The notes under the pieces: generated by a model
What the model was told of the DNA's origin: nothing
The model's input: the letters and a program-made list of their open reading frames with translations, nothing else
Database searches by the model: none
Source of the DNA: Syncephalis plumigaleata
Taxonomy: Eukaryota; Zoopagomycota; Zoopagomycetes; Zoopagales; Piptocephalidaceae
NCBI GenBank assembly: GCA_025201365.1
Contig: JAIXMF010000009.1
Span: 1 to 64,000, forward strand
Reading direction: 5' to 3'
DNA: 64,000 nucleotides
Shown: positions 11,650-24,800 of the stretch, one piece after another
Position numbering within the stretch: the stretch's first letter is position 1
Layout of the letters: the number at the start of each line of letters is the position of its first letter
Translations under genes and position numbers: made by a program

Positions 11650-14600
11650 TTAATGGATATACCGGAAATCTGGATGATTATCACCGAGTAGTGCGGATCC
11701 TACACCGTTGAGTAATTCATGTCGTTCATCGGGTAGCAACTTGCTTCTATGCGTGTTCTCCCGATGAAGTAACCATTTGAGTGATAGTGACATGATAGCA
11801 CCGACCAATAGCGAGAATGCCGATATGGTGTGGCCTAGCGCGTAGTTCGGCGCATCATCATCCTGGTAGAGATGTGCACCGAGTGCACCGCTAAGATTAC
11901 CGAGACTGATGATAATCGCCGTGCCTGCAGCTCGTTTCAAATGACCATCGAGATTGTTGGAGAACCACGACAACACAGGTGGCAACTGAGCAAACACGCC
12001 CATACAGGCGAGAATGGCCGCCGTATACTGAATGGAGGTGTTACGAGCGAATACTAGAATAAGGAATCCGATAGCGCCTAATAGCATGGCACCGGCCACA
12101 TGAAATCCACGTTCGCCACGCACACCGCTACTATGCGACACGGCCAGTAGAACGATACAGCCGAACATGTAGGGCGGCGCAGATAGCAATTGTGATGTAA
12201 CGCCATCATAACCATGTCCCTTTATTTAGTCGAATAAACATACACACACACAATATTAGCTAATGTTTTCAGATTATTTGTAGTAATTACCTGCAAGATA
12301 GACGGTAGATTAAGAGCGAACGAGTAAAGTGGCATTGAACCGAATATATGAACTAGCGCGTACATGTACACCTTCCAATCTTTAAATGCGCCAATGACTT
12401 GTCCCACCTGGAAGAAGTGATCATCGCCAGTATTGGTGGATGCTCGACCACTATGCGCATCGGTGACATCCTGAGCCAGACGTGCAATGGCCAAGGCTCG
12501 TTCACGTTCAGTTAAGAAGGTGGCATTTTCATCTTCAGGGAAATCAGGTAGAAAATAACTAGATATACCGTGTATAGGATGGTTAATATATATGATGAAC
12601 AAGGGCGATATCATTGTCATCATTACTTACAGTGCGAAACAAGCGATAAATATGGTGGCTGTTCCTTCGATAATGAATATCCATTGCCAGCCATTGAGTC
12701 CATTCTCGCCTTCCAGTTTTAGAATGGCATAAGCGATCAAACCACCAAATGCACCGGCTAACGTAGCAGCACCAAAGAATAATGCCATACGTACAGTCTA
12801 ATCAAATGGTTGTTAATGCAAGTTGTAATTGACATTGCACTACACAATGAAACGAGACATACTTGTTCGCGCGTGTATACCACATGGATAAGTAGAATAC
12901 GACACCGGGAAACAACCCGGCCTCGGCCACACCCAAGAAGAAGCGTGTCGATAATAATCCAGAGTAATTGTATATGCTTGCCACTAAATAGTCAAATAGT
13001 TAATAAGCTGCTATTATTACTTGCTTATAGCATATATCTATCTATATGTTGCTTACTTGATATCATAATAATACCCCATGTAATCATGGATAGAGCAATG
13101 ATCTTTGATGGACGCCATAGATCGAGTAGTACATTCGATGGCACTTCAAAGATGACATAACCGAAAAAGAAGATGGCCGAACCCCAACTAGTCGTTTAAT
13201 GTCAGATCAACATAGATCATGACCTATTCGCACTTACTTGAACTGCTCATCCGACAATTCTAGATCTTCCTGTATACCGGCAGCGCGTGCATTACCTATT
13301 ACATCAATGAGTACGAGTATATAGCTTGACTATCAAGTCATCTATAAAGGAAACCTACCAATATTGACACGATCCAAGAAAGAGCACAGGTAGAGCATGG
13401 ATAGAAAGGCTATCACCATCAATGTAATAATAATAGTAATAGTAATACAGGTTGAGTTTAGTAATATCATAGTAGATGCGACGAGTATACTTACGAATTA
13501 GGCGAATATCCATCTTCCGTACTAATGTATGCTCATCAGCTACATTATTAACATAGGTTCTTGGTCGTATACGCGGTGACGAGTGTCGATGCAATAGACG
13601 CGGTCTTCTTGGATCATCCCATAGATGTTGACCATGCTTGTATGGATTAGGGTAGAGTTCACTCATTTGATCATCATCAGCATGAAGATTATAATGTGGC
13701 ATGAAATCCCTAGCACTTTGTGGTTCCCATTGCGTTGCTACTATCTCATCATCTCCATTACCATTGATATTCATATTTCTTCGAGATAGATAGGTAGGCA
13801 ACTCTGGTACTGATGGTGATCGATGTAATAATCTACTCCTAGAAACATCTACTAATACTGAGGATCCTCTTGATTCTGTTCCATCGCTTGTTGTCGTCGA
13901 TGTGACTGTTGTCGTTTTGATCGATTAGACTCATTTTTACACAATGACGGTGATGTTTTCGATGACAATAGTCCGAAATAGCCGCTTGTATCCTGTGTAC
14001 CATGTTGAGCACCATGTATCGGAAATGATAATGGATACCCGCGAGCAGCATTGATATAAGATGTCATCATACCGGGCGTTATCTGTGCAGATAATGGTGG
14101 TGCCAAAGGCGAGCGACCATGTGGACGACGAACAGGCTGTGATACTGTTCTAGGCATGGATAACGAGGACAAAGGTCGATGTGACCCGGATGCAGCTGAT
14201 AATAGTGATGTTGATGTTGATGCTGATGCTGATGATAGTGATGACAATGAGAATGATGATAATGCTGGTGTAGTATTTGCAATGGATGTATTAGTAGTTG
14301 TTGTTGCTCCTTGACGTTGACGAGAAGCAATACGTGATGCTACAGACGAGGATGAGGCATGTGTCCTTTGTGAATTGTTAGTGATAGGCGTGGATGTACG
14401 CATAGCATCAAGGATTCTTCTACGTTGAATATCGGCCTCAGTGGATCTACGCAGTTGCTTTGGCGGTTTTTGTCGGATAACATCCTGCTGCTGACGAATA
14501 CCGAGTTGAAACACCTCAGCTACAGGCGGCATTTTACGCCTTCCCTTAGAGGAGGAATTCGTTCCCTCATCGTTGCTATCACTAGCAATATCCACAACGA

Positions 14601-14802
14601 AAGCAGGGGTGGATACATTTGCTGCGGTAGTGAGATTTACCGCAGTCTCTGTTGGTATATCAATAGTAATAGCAGTGTTGGCAGTAGTAGCAGTAGCAGT
14701 ATTAGTATTAATGGAGGTGAACGACAAATGTTCTTCTATATTAGTTGCTTTCCCGCTATTCGAGTATGACACTGTGTCATTCTCTTCATTCGTTCTTGGC
14801 AT
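11650..14802 (-). CDS. MFS permease of the anion:cation symporter (Dal5/TNA1) type with a long N-terminal tail
   Basis: The membrane part, from about 13440 down to 11650, has the marks of the ACS family: FLSMLYLCSFLDRVNIGNA in the first helix and loop, FFFGYVIFEVPSNVLL, TRFFLGVAEAGLFPGVVFYL, GWQWIFIIEG and a C-terminal half ending in GTAIIISLGNLSGALGAHLY. Yeast relatives take up nicotinate, allantoate or biotin precursors; the substrate here is unknown. Six or more introns of 50-75 bases lie in the membrane part. Upstream in the same direction, 13852-14802 gives a 316-codon Ser/Thr/Gln-rich sequence, joined to the transporter if one base is restored near 13855. That would give a disordered cytoplasmic tail of more than 400 residues, unusual for this family. 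A separate upstream gene is the alternative. Confidence 0.8.
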
Positions 14803-15893
14803 ACTTGGTCAATTGTAATTAAACCGTAATCGGATTCAAAATTAATAACGTACAAAATTAAAAAAAGATATTCAATAATGAATAAAGCGTCAAAGCACAC
14901 ACCCGTGCACACACACACACAATACCAACTACTAAAGGTTACTCAATCGGGTAAGCAACAAAATATCGTTTGCTATAACAGTAGCATAGAGAAAGTTGGA
15001 ATTGGTAATCAAGGTAATGAAAAATAAATAGAGGAAAAACGAGAAGAAAGGAGATGTTTGTAATAAAGTGAGGCTGCTAAATACCTCAAGCTTATGCTAT
15101 TCATAGAAAGCGAGAGAGTGAGCGAGTCAGCGTGATGCTAAGGAAAAAGGAGTCTTTCCTATAGAATGAATACTCAATTGATTTTCCATTTATTTCAATG
15201 ACTTGGGCCATACACAATCAGTATTATGTATGTTTACATGGTCGATCTGCCATTAGCAAATACGAGCATGTTATCACTTCTACTGTACAGACTTGTACCC
15301 TTGGCACGATTAGATAAGGAACTGCGAATCTATCAATTTAAAAAGATAACAATGAAGTGCGGGAAATGTTAAGAAATGAATATTGTGATTAAGAAATTAA
15401 AATCATAATGATATGGAAATGAATTCGTTTCCAAATGATTAAGGAGATTAAGTGGTCCAAGTGCAAACATGTCAACAACAATAATGGCTGATGTGATCAC
15501 ACATAGAAATATCAATTTAAAAAACAATAACGCGCTTCTCTATCTTATTCCACTTATACGCTAAGCATACATCGCCGCCATTACTCGTACACTGTTGTTT
15601 ACACTTGTTTATTGACGAATCGTACGGTGCCACCCTAATTATTACTTTGTGTATTAGGGCTGGTTCACTTTTATTCTGTAGATCTCTCTTTCTTTCTTTC
15701 TATGGTGAAGGCGGAATAGTCAGTGTATAAGGTGAGTATAGTGGAGGTGCCTAGTCACACTAACTTGATAAACAATTGTGCTAACGTATAGACTATACTA
15801 CTTATTGAATCACTACTATACAATAGTGATTACAGTTGATAGTTATTGTAAGATCTCGATATTGTTACCGCGTGGTCGGTCGTATCTTTCGAT
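14803..15893. promoter_or_regulatory. Divergent promoter region between the MFS permease and TRA1
   Basis: This 1.1 kb region lies between two outward-facing start codons, so it must hold both 5' ends. It is AT-rich, with a CA repeat near 14901-14920 and a TTTCTTTCTTTC run near 15689-15702. No coding stretch or clear TATA box can be assigned to either gene. Confidence 0.5.
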
Positions 15894-18800
15894 ATGTTAG
15901 CGCAGACTGTTCCCGATTGCGAAGTCTACGCGACACGATTGGCCGATCCTAACTTGGGTACGTGTGTTCTACCGGTATTAACTAGGCGATGATATAGTCA
16001 AGCGTGCTAACGTACGCTCAATAGATATTAAGCTCAAGGTTACGATTGCTACCGAGTTACGCGATAAAGTGGAAATATTCCAATCGGTCGAGTATAAACG
16101 ATTTCTCGCCCTACTACTACCGGTATTCACCAGTATATTACGTGATGGTCAGCCGGCATTTAGTAGTAATGCATCAGAGCAAGTAAGTGGCATGCAATTA
16201 ATGCATTATGCCTCCAAATGACTTACTTGAATGTAGCGATTGAGACAAACGATCTTGGAGATTATTCATCGATTCCCGCATAATGATGATCTGGCCCAAT
16301 ACGCCTCCGATCTAATGGGGTTGCTGCTTCGTTTACTACGCGTGGAAAACGAAGAGAATGCCGTGTTATGCTTGAAAATAATTATCGATTTACATCGTAC
16401 TTATAAGGAATTGTTGGAGGAACACGTACAGCCATTCCTTAACATTGTCATGGAAATGTATCGTAATATGCCGAAAGCTGTCGCGGATACATTCGATCAT
16501 CCGTGTACACCGGCACCTACTAGTGGTGGCACGGTAAGTTGCATATATAATCTATCATTGGTTACGATGTAATGACACTAATATATATATATATATATAT
16601 GCATATATAGCCAGGATCAATGATGATGATGTCGCCGCGTCCTTCTTCACCGGCTGATTTCGGTGATACGCCTGCCAAGGCATTAGCGCGTGGTATGCAC
16701 TCGTTTAAAGTCTGACAGAGTGTCCCATCATTGTCGTGTTACTCTTTCAGCCGCATCGTCGTTCGGTGGCTGCCAATATACAATCATTTGTTCCATTGAT
16801 CATGGAGATGCTTAGTCTACAGGCGAAACCGCAAACTGAAGCGCATGCAGCGGCGGCAGCATGTGGCGAGTGTTTGTCGGTGTCAGTCCATCTATCAAGA
16901 ATCGTGCAGTCTACACGGAATTTATTATTGCACAAGTCAAGGTGAGTGGCATATATATATGCTTTATTTGGATCGATCGTTACTTAGGACAATGTCAATT
17001 AGACGGCTTCATTTCTGGCCTATATTCTAAGAGGTTATGCGGCACAGCTACGCCAATATCAAGCGGTAATACCCGAGGCAATCATTCGACTATTACGAGA
17101 TTGTCCACCGGAGGCATCTTCTACGCGTAAAGTAAGCGACAACACTTGTTGTTAAAACACTAGTATATCGATATGCTAATACTCGTTATCATTTATTAGG
17201 AATTATTAGTGGCTACGCGACATATTCTTTCTACCGATTTCCGCAATGCATTTATTGATCATATGGATATTTTACTTAATGAAAAGGTACTCATTGGCAC
17301 GGGTGTAACATCGCATGAAACATTACGGTATGTGGAATTATACACGACAATGACGAGGAAACATCATTAGCTTACCATTTGACGTTATTATTATCTCGCA
17401 GACCATTGGCATTTAGCATGTTAGCGGATCTCGTACATCATGTCCGTACCAAATTAGCCCTACCTCAACTGTCTCGTACGGTGTATATGTATTCACGTAA
17501 TTTGCACGATAGCACGTTGGCTAGTAGTATTCAAACCATGTGTGCCAAACTATTGTTGAATCTCGTCGAGTGTATTATGCATCTACCCGATCGAACTAAA
17601 GGTATGTAAACATAAATATGTATAACGTGTGTGTATATTTATATCGTTATCATTGGCATATTAGGTCGTCAGCTATTGATGCGTATATTGGACACTTTTA
17701 CGAACAAGTTTCAAACACTCAATAGTCAATTTCCAATTGTACGGCAGCGTTGTCTACGCGCCAATCAACAAGGTCAGAAGCGTGATACTGATAAAACAAA
17801 CAAGGAGGATACATCGACGAGAGGTCAAGGCAAATCCGATGATGTCATGGATGTTGACCTGAGCGATATTCTAGGCGAAGATGAAAGTGAGCTCGATCTA
17901 CAGCGTTACAAATCTATTGCTGTACCGGCGACATCTCATGAAACACATCTCGATACACTAAAAGGTAACATTGTCATTGCTATATACTGTAATGATAGGT
18001 CATTACTAATTATATATTGAATAGATATGCGATTCCTCTTTCGTAATTTGGTGACTGGATTGAAAACCATCATGTTTGGGTTGAAATCGCTAAATCCCTC
18101 GACTATATCAACGGGTCAGAATACAACCACTGGTACTAGTGGTGCGAGTGGTGCTACTCCTAGCACTAGCACTACTGCCACTACTACTGCCACTAACATT
18201 ACAAGCAATTCTAATGTGGCTATCGGTTTCTCACACGAGGAAATGACCGTATTTAGTCGATTATTCCGTGAAGGTATCCGATGCTTTGACTATTATGTAC
18301 TAGACGCGACATTACTATCCATTGCCGAGGGTAATACCTCGCAAGCAACATCGAGTAGTGGTAGTGCTACTACTACTACTACATCTAATGTACTTAGCAC
18401 CACGAGTTTATCGTCAACTATTGACCCTACCTCTACGTCATCATCATCATCGTCATCATCGTCATCGGATATGTGGACACGTCCCGTTTCAAAGGAGGAG
18501 AAAGAGACACTCGAACAATTCGCCAACGTATTCATCACAGTTGATCCGGCCATTTTCCAAGAAGTATTCACCGCACAGATGCCCTATCTATTCGAGCGTA
18601 TTCTTGGCAATTCGGCCATTCTGGCAGTACCACGCTGCTTCCTCGCCAATGAATCGGTGTCGCATAACTTCTCCGGCATTCTAATTAACTTCCTAGTGGA
18701 ACGTCTCGATCTACTAGGCGGACAAGATCCCACATGTGCTGAAGCCATGCTTCGCCTACTTAAGCTAACATTCATGGCGGTAACTTGGTTCCCGCAACAG

Positions 18801-21800
18801 AATGAGGAGGTGCTACAACCACACCTGGGCAACATTATCATGTCAAGTATGAAAATGTCGGCCAAAGCGAAAGATCCGATAAAGTACTTTTTATTATTAC
18901 GCTCGCTATTTCGATATATCGGTGGTGGTCGATTCGAACTACTCTATAAAGAGGTGCTACCATTAGTGCACATGCTATTGGAAAGTTTCAATACACTTTT
19001 ATCGTTGGCGCACAAGCAGGAGATGCGCGAGTTATTCGTCGAACTTTGCTTGACCGTTCCAGTTCGTCTCAGTGTTCTACTGCCGTATCTTACCTTCCTG
19101 ATGAAACCGCTCGTCATTGCACTACAAGCGGGATCCGAATTGATCAGTCAGGGCTTACGTACACTCGAGTTGTGTATCGATAATCTCACGCAGGACTTTC
19201 TCGATCCTATTATGGCGCCTGTCATCGATGACTTAATGCGAGCATTATGGAGTCATTTACAATCGAACACGACGAACGAGCAGTATAGTCAGTCCACTAT
19301 GCGAATCCTAGGTAAACTAGGTGGTAGAAATCGCCGTCTCCTATTGAATCCACCGGTGCTCGAGTATCGTCCCGACAATCGTAATGAGCTCAATGTCGAG
19401 CTACAATTCCCTGATGACATTCGATTAACGCTCTCGATTGATCGTTACATCTCCGTGGCGGAAACCGTACTCGCCGATCAGCAAGCGAGTAAACATAGTT
19501 TGGAGCAAGCCTACCTGTTCGTACGCGGTTGTCTATCCCTTCTCATTGACACGTCCGACGCTCATATGAACTCGCAACGATTAATGGCTGCATTACGTGC
19601 CGCGGTACAGAATGCCACATCATCCGCAACTAGTACAAGTGCGGTGAACACACCAAACGCGTCAACATCCTCTGGATCTATGGTGCTTTCATTGGTGAAT
19701 CATAGTGAACAACAGCGGGTCAAGCAAACACATGAGGCCGAATTGATTCGACTACTCTATTTGATATTTAGATGTGCTACCATTGCATCGCTTAAAGAGC
19801 GAGCACAAGCTATGCTGAATCAGATAGTTCAACATTTTGCCTTATTAAGTGTTCTCGAGTTGATTTCAATTTCCACAACTGCTACGACTGCTAGTAGTGC
19901 AACTGCAGATGAAGACATTGATATGACAGTGGGATCCGATAGCAATAATAATGGCAATGGTAATAGTGTGCATAAGTTAGCAGGTCAATCATCAAAGATT
20001 GGCGGGCCATTCGGGCCTCGTTCCCTACCCAGTCATTCGGATAAGCGTGTCTTCGTCGAAACGCTCATATGTGTCATTACAGACGAGGATGTCGCTTTAC
20101 GTAATCTAGCCGAGTCAGCACTTCAACTATTCTATCAAACGTGTCTATACTGCGTGGCTGCCTCACCTGCCGGTCCATACACGGATAGTGATCGTGAATT
20201 AGCAGTACGTATTCCGTTCTTCCACCAACTGGCTATGAAGTTCTGCTCTGCTGCTACACGCAACAATGGTTCCGTAAACGAGGTGGCTGCCTAGGCATTT
20301 CACTACTAACGGCACAACTAGACTTTAGTCCACAATGGATGCTCGAACATGAGCTAGACTTTTGTAAAGCCTACTCTACATTCTTAAGGATGCATCGCCC
20401 GAATTATCTACTAGCGGCGTTGAAGAGGCACGACAAACGCTTGCTCATGTACTTAAAGTCTGTAATCGATCCGACGAAGACGAGTCGAACGTCGAACGTA
20501 AGCAAAAGTTTACCAATCTAGTCGGACTACTGGTTACCGAGTTGTCCAACTCGAATGCTGCCGTTCGCGACACTATCCAATCGTCTTTCCAACTACTGGC
20601 CGATCTAACGGGCTGTGAAGTGACGGAACTGCTTGATCCCGTTCGTGAACGTTTACTACGACCGATATTCACTAAACCGTTACGAGCATTACCGTTTGCG
20701 ATGCAAATTGGCAATATTGATGCTGTCACCTATTGCTTGTCACTACGCCCGCCATTCCTACAATGCAACGATGAGTTACTTCGCCTACTACACGAGGCAT
20801 TGGCATTAGCGGATGCCGACGATCAGGCTCTAGTAAGTCGTACTTCCCAGTATAAGAATGCGGCGTCACTCGTTAATCTACGCGTCGTATGCATTCGTCT
20901 ATTGTCGGCCGCCATGACATGTTCCGACTTCTTTAATAATCGTCAAAGCACCATTAGACAGCGTATTATTTCCGTGTTCTTCAAATCACTCTACAATAAA
21001 TCATCCGAAGTGGTGGATGCGGCAAAGAAGGGATTGCAACAAGTACTTACGCAACAGCATCGATTGCCCAAGGATCTATTGCAAACGGGTCTACGCCCGA
21101 TTCTTCGTAATCTTTCCGACCATAAACGATTAACCGTACCGGATCTTGAGGGACTTGCTCGACTATTGGAGTTGCTTATTAGTTATTTCAAAGTCGAAAT
21201 TGGCAACAAGCTATTGGAACACATGAAGAGCTGGGCCGATCCACAAGTAATGCAGGAATCGGCGGGGAAATCATTAACGGAAGTGCATCACATCCAGATT
21301 ATAGTGGCCATCATGAACGTGTTCCATTTACTACCCGCTTTATCGAATATATTCCTTAATGATTTGGTTACGGAAACAATTCGTATGGAACAATTGCTAC
21401 GACGTGATATGTCCAGTCCATTTAGAGTGCCACTAATCAAGTTTCTTAATCGATATGCCGCGGAATCAATCGACTACTTCCTTAATCGTCTAGCCGACCC
21501 GTCAATGAGTCGCCTCTTCCTCGGTCTACTGGGTATGGAGCAAGCGACGGCATTCCGATCACAACTACTTCGTTCACCTGATCGACTCATTGCTCGCGCC
21601 TTCCTGCAGCAACCGCGCATGGTAGCACAAATGGTGACACGGATGCAACCAGCAATGAAATGACGAATATCGAGGAGGTTCGTTTCCAATTTATACTTAT
21701 TGTACATCAACTATGCACACTTCATAGTGACTGGCTAATGGAGCATCGGGAAATTGTCGATTGCTTGCTAGAGTTGTGGCGAGCACCGGCACGACGTACG

Positions 21801-24800
21801 CGTATTCAACAGCAAGAGGAGCATATGAGTCTGAATCGATTGCAAGAAACGCGTCTATTGGCAGAAACGCTGATCTTATACGTACGACGCATGCCTGAAG
21901 AGGTGGATCTAATCTTCGATCTACTCGATGTATTCACCATGCCAAGCGTGGTTGATTTCTCATTCTTGAAACAATTCCTTGCGATGAAATGGCGATTCAC
22001 GGTACACCAGAAAGGAAACGCGCGATCCTCCGACGTTTCCTACGTTTATTCGAGCCTAATGCCACGGAAACGCAAGAGATGCGTACACAAGCATTACGCA
22101 TTCTAGTTAATCCCATGTATTGTCGATTTTCGTGCATCGACAAGCGAGCAAGTGATCGATGCATCGATTCTCGAGGAGATACAATCGCGTATTTGGCGTC
22201 CATTGGCCGATCAACCGGCGAATGCAGATCGATCGAATTTCGGTGATCCATTACGTATTGAACTATTGCAATTGACCGCGATGCTAGTGCAATACGTGCC
22301 TCAGCGTATTCTAATGCGTAAGGATGTGATCAAGTTTGCCTATGGGAATATTCGACTTGATGATGTCACGAGTAAACAAGCGGCTTACGTGCTAATTGCT
22401 CGATTTATCGCTGCTTTCGAGACACCACCCAAGATTATTAATCAGATATTCGTCGCGCTATTACGTGCACATCAATCGGAGGCGAAACATTTGGTGAAGC
22501 AAGCACTCGACGTACTTACCCCGGCATTACCGACTCGTCTAGCCAATGCACCGGGTGATCATCCTCGATTCCCTACGTGGGCACGCTACACGCGTAAGGT
22601 GCTCATTGAAGATGGACAACTGTATCGCAACTGGTCAACATTTATCAGCTTGTAGTACGACACACCGATCAATTCTACACTTGTCGCGAGTACTTTTTAC
22701 CGCAAATGGTGAACACCCTACCTAAACTAGGACTTGTTCCCTCGGCTACCGCGGAGACTAGAGCGCTCACCCTCGATCAAGTGGAGACAATGATAGGCTG
22801 GGAGAAGAAGTTGCTAGCCTCATTGACACTAATGAATAAGGATGATAGTAAACGGGGCGTCTAGTACCAATGATCAATCATCACAGCAACAATCACTCAA
22901 CAGTAAAGATGATATGAACATTGATGATCAAGGTAATTCGGCAGTACCGGTAATCCCACCCAATGAGTATACACCCAATGCCACGCTTAAAGAGATGATT
23001 CTCAACTATTTGACACAATTTACGTGTGCCACTGCCGAATATAACTCGACAATGGGCGCTGATACAATGTCGACTAAAGCGTTGAAGCTACTAAAGGAAG
23101 CCATGCAACTGTCTACTTGGCAGAATGTCGATGTCAATATACGCTATCTAGAGGTGGTGCTAATCACGAATATGGATGAAATTAAAGAGGATAAAGTACC
23201 GGCAGTGAGTGCCGCCTTACAAGTACTCGACTTCATATTGGAGAGGAAATCACCTCAATGGCTTATCGAGAACATCAGCCTATTGCAACGTTTACTTAGT
23301 CGATCCTTATCGAGCGGTAGACTCGATCTATGTGAACGTATTGCTCCTATTCTTACTCGATTATACGCACATTTACCATCACCGGATGAGGCGCAAATAG
23401 ATGTGGCAACATTCTATGCAGCAATCGATACTATACTACAAGAAGGATTGGGTGGTGCCACGACAGCAGCAACTACTACAACTACAACTACCGGTGGTGG
23501 TGGTAGCAGTAATACAACAACAACAACTGGCGGTAATAATGCTAATGCTAGTATGACTGGTAGTGGTAATGTGTCTGGAGGCAGTGCAATTGGCCTAGGT
23601 GGATCCATGAATAATACGACAACGAGTCTTCGTGCATCACTCGTACTGTTACAAGCATGCTGTAAAGCTAAACCAGAGTATCTCGATAGTTTATTCCAAC
23701 CTTGAGTAAATTATTACAGAAACTTACCAAGGAACATATTCAACTAGTCACGAATAGTGCTGCTGCTGCTGCTGCCGCCGCTGCCTCCGATACATCATCA
23801 CTCATGGGTCTAGCTAGTCCAACGGGTGTTACTAACAACGGCAATAACGTTGGAACTCCATTATCCGTCACTACAAGTGGTACTAGTGGTGCAAATGGTG
23901 GTGTCAATGCTAGTATGGCAACTACACCGGAGCAACAGCATTTGGTACCAGCCTTGATCGTATTACTTCGTCTTCTAAAGTCACGCGTATCGTATTTGGG
24001 CGATCAACGACGTTGGTTGCTCGTCTCGTTAATTCAACTTATTGAACGATCACCCGATCTTCAACTGTTACGAGCCATTCTTACCATGGTAAGCGAGTGG
24101 ATTAAAGATGATCAAGAGGCATTCCCTACCACTAAGGAGAAGGCGAATCTCATGTCGATGCTAATGACCTTGGATCAACGACAAGACCGTCAACTCATCA
24201 AGGATTTCCTAGGACTTGTTGTGGATATTTACGAGAATCCATTGTTTGCTCGTACCGAATTGACCGTACGTCTGGAGCATGCCTTCTTAACGGGTCTATG
24301 CTTTAATGACTCGGAATTACGTAATCGATTGCGACTATCTTCCATAAGAGTGCCGGTCGTACCTTTTACTCGCGACTCTACTATTTATTAGGCACTCAAC
24401 ACTGGGATGCCATTGCTAAACACTTTTGGATTACCCAAGCGTGCGATCTATTACTGGCGGGTATTCTAGCTGATGCACCATTGACGAGTAGAACACGTAT
24501 ACTATCATTGCCATCATTGTCGAAATCCATCAGTAAATCTACGAACGATGTGGCGGATGTCGATGATCAACCATTAGCGAGTGTGCTCGAGCAACAACGA
24601 CAACTAATGACGGAATTGGGCCAGTTAACCTTGGCGGATCTTATACAGCCGTTGCAGCAACTGCTTCATCTCGACGATCGGATTGCCTATGACACATGGG
24701 TCGAGTTATTCCAGGCTAGCTGGCCTCTATTGTCGGTCAAGGAACGTACGGATTTGACAAAGGCACTCATTCCACTATTAGCCAATCCTTACCAGTCGCA

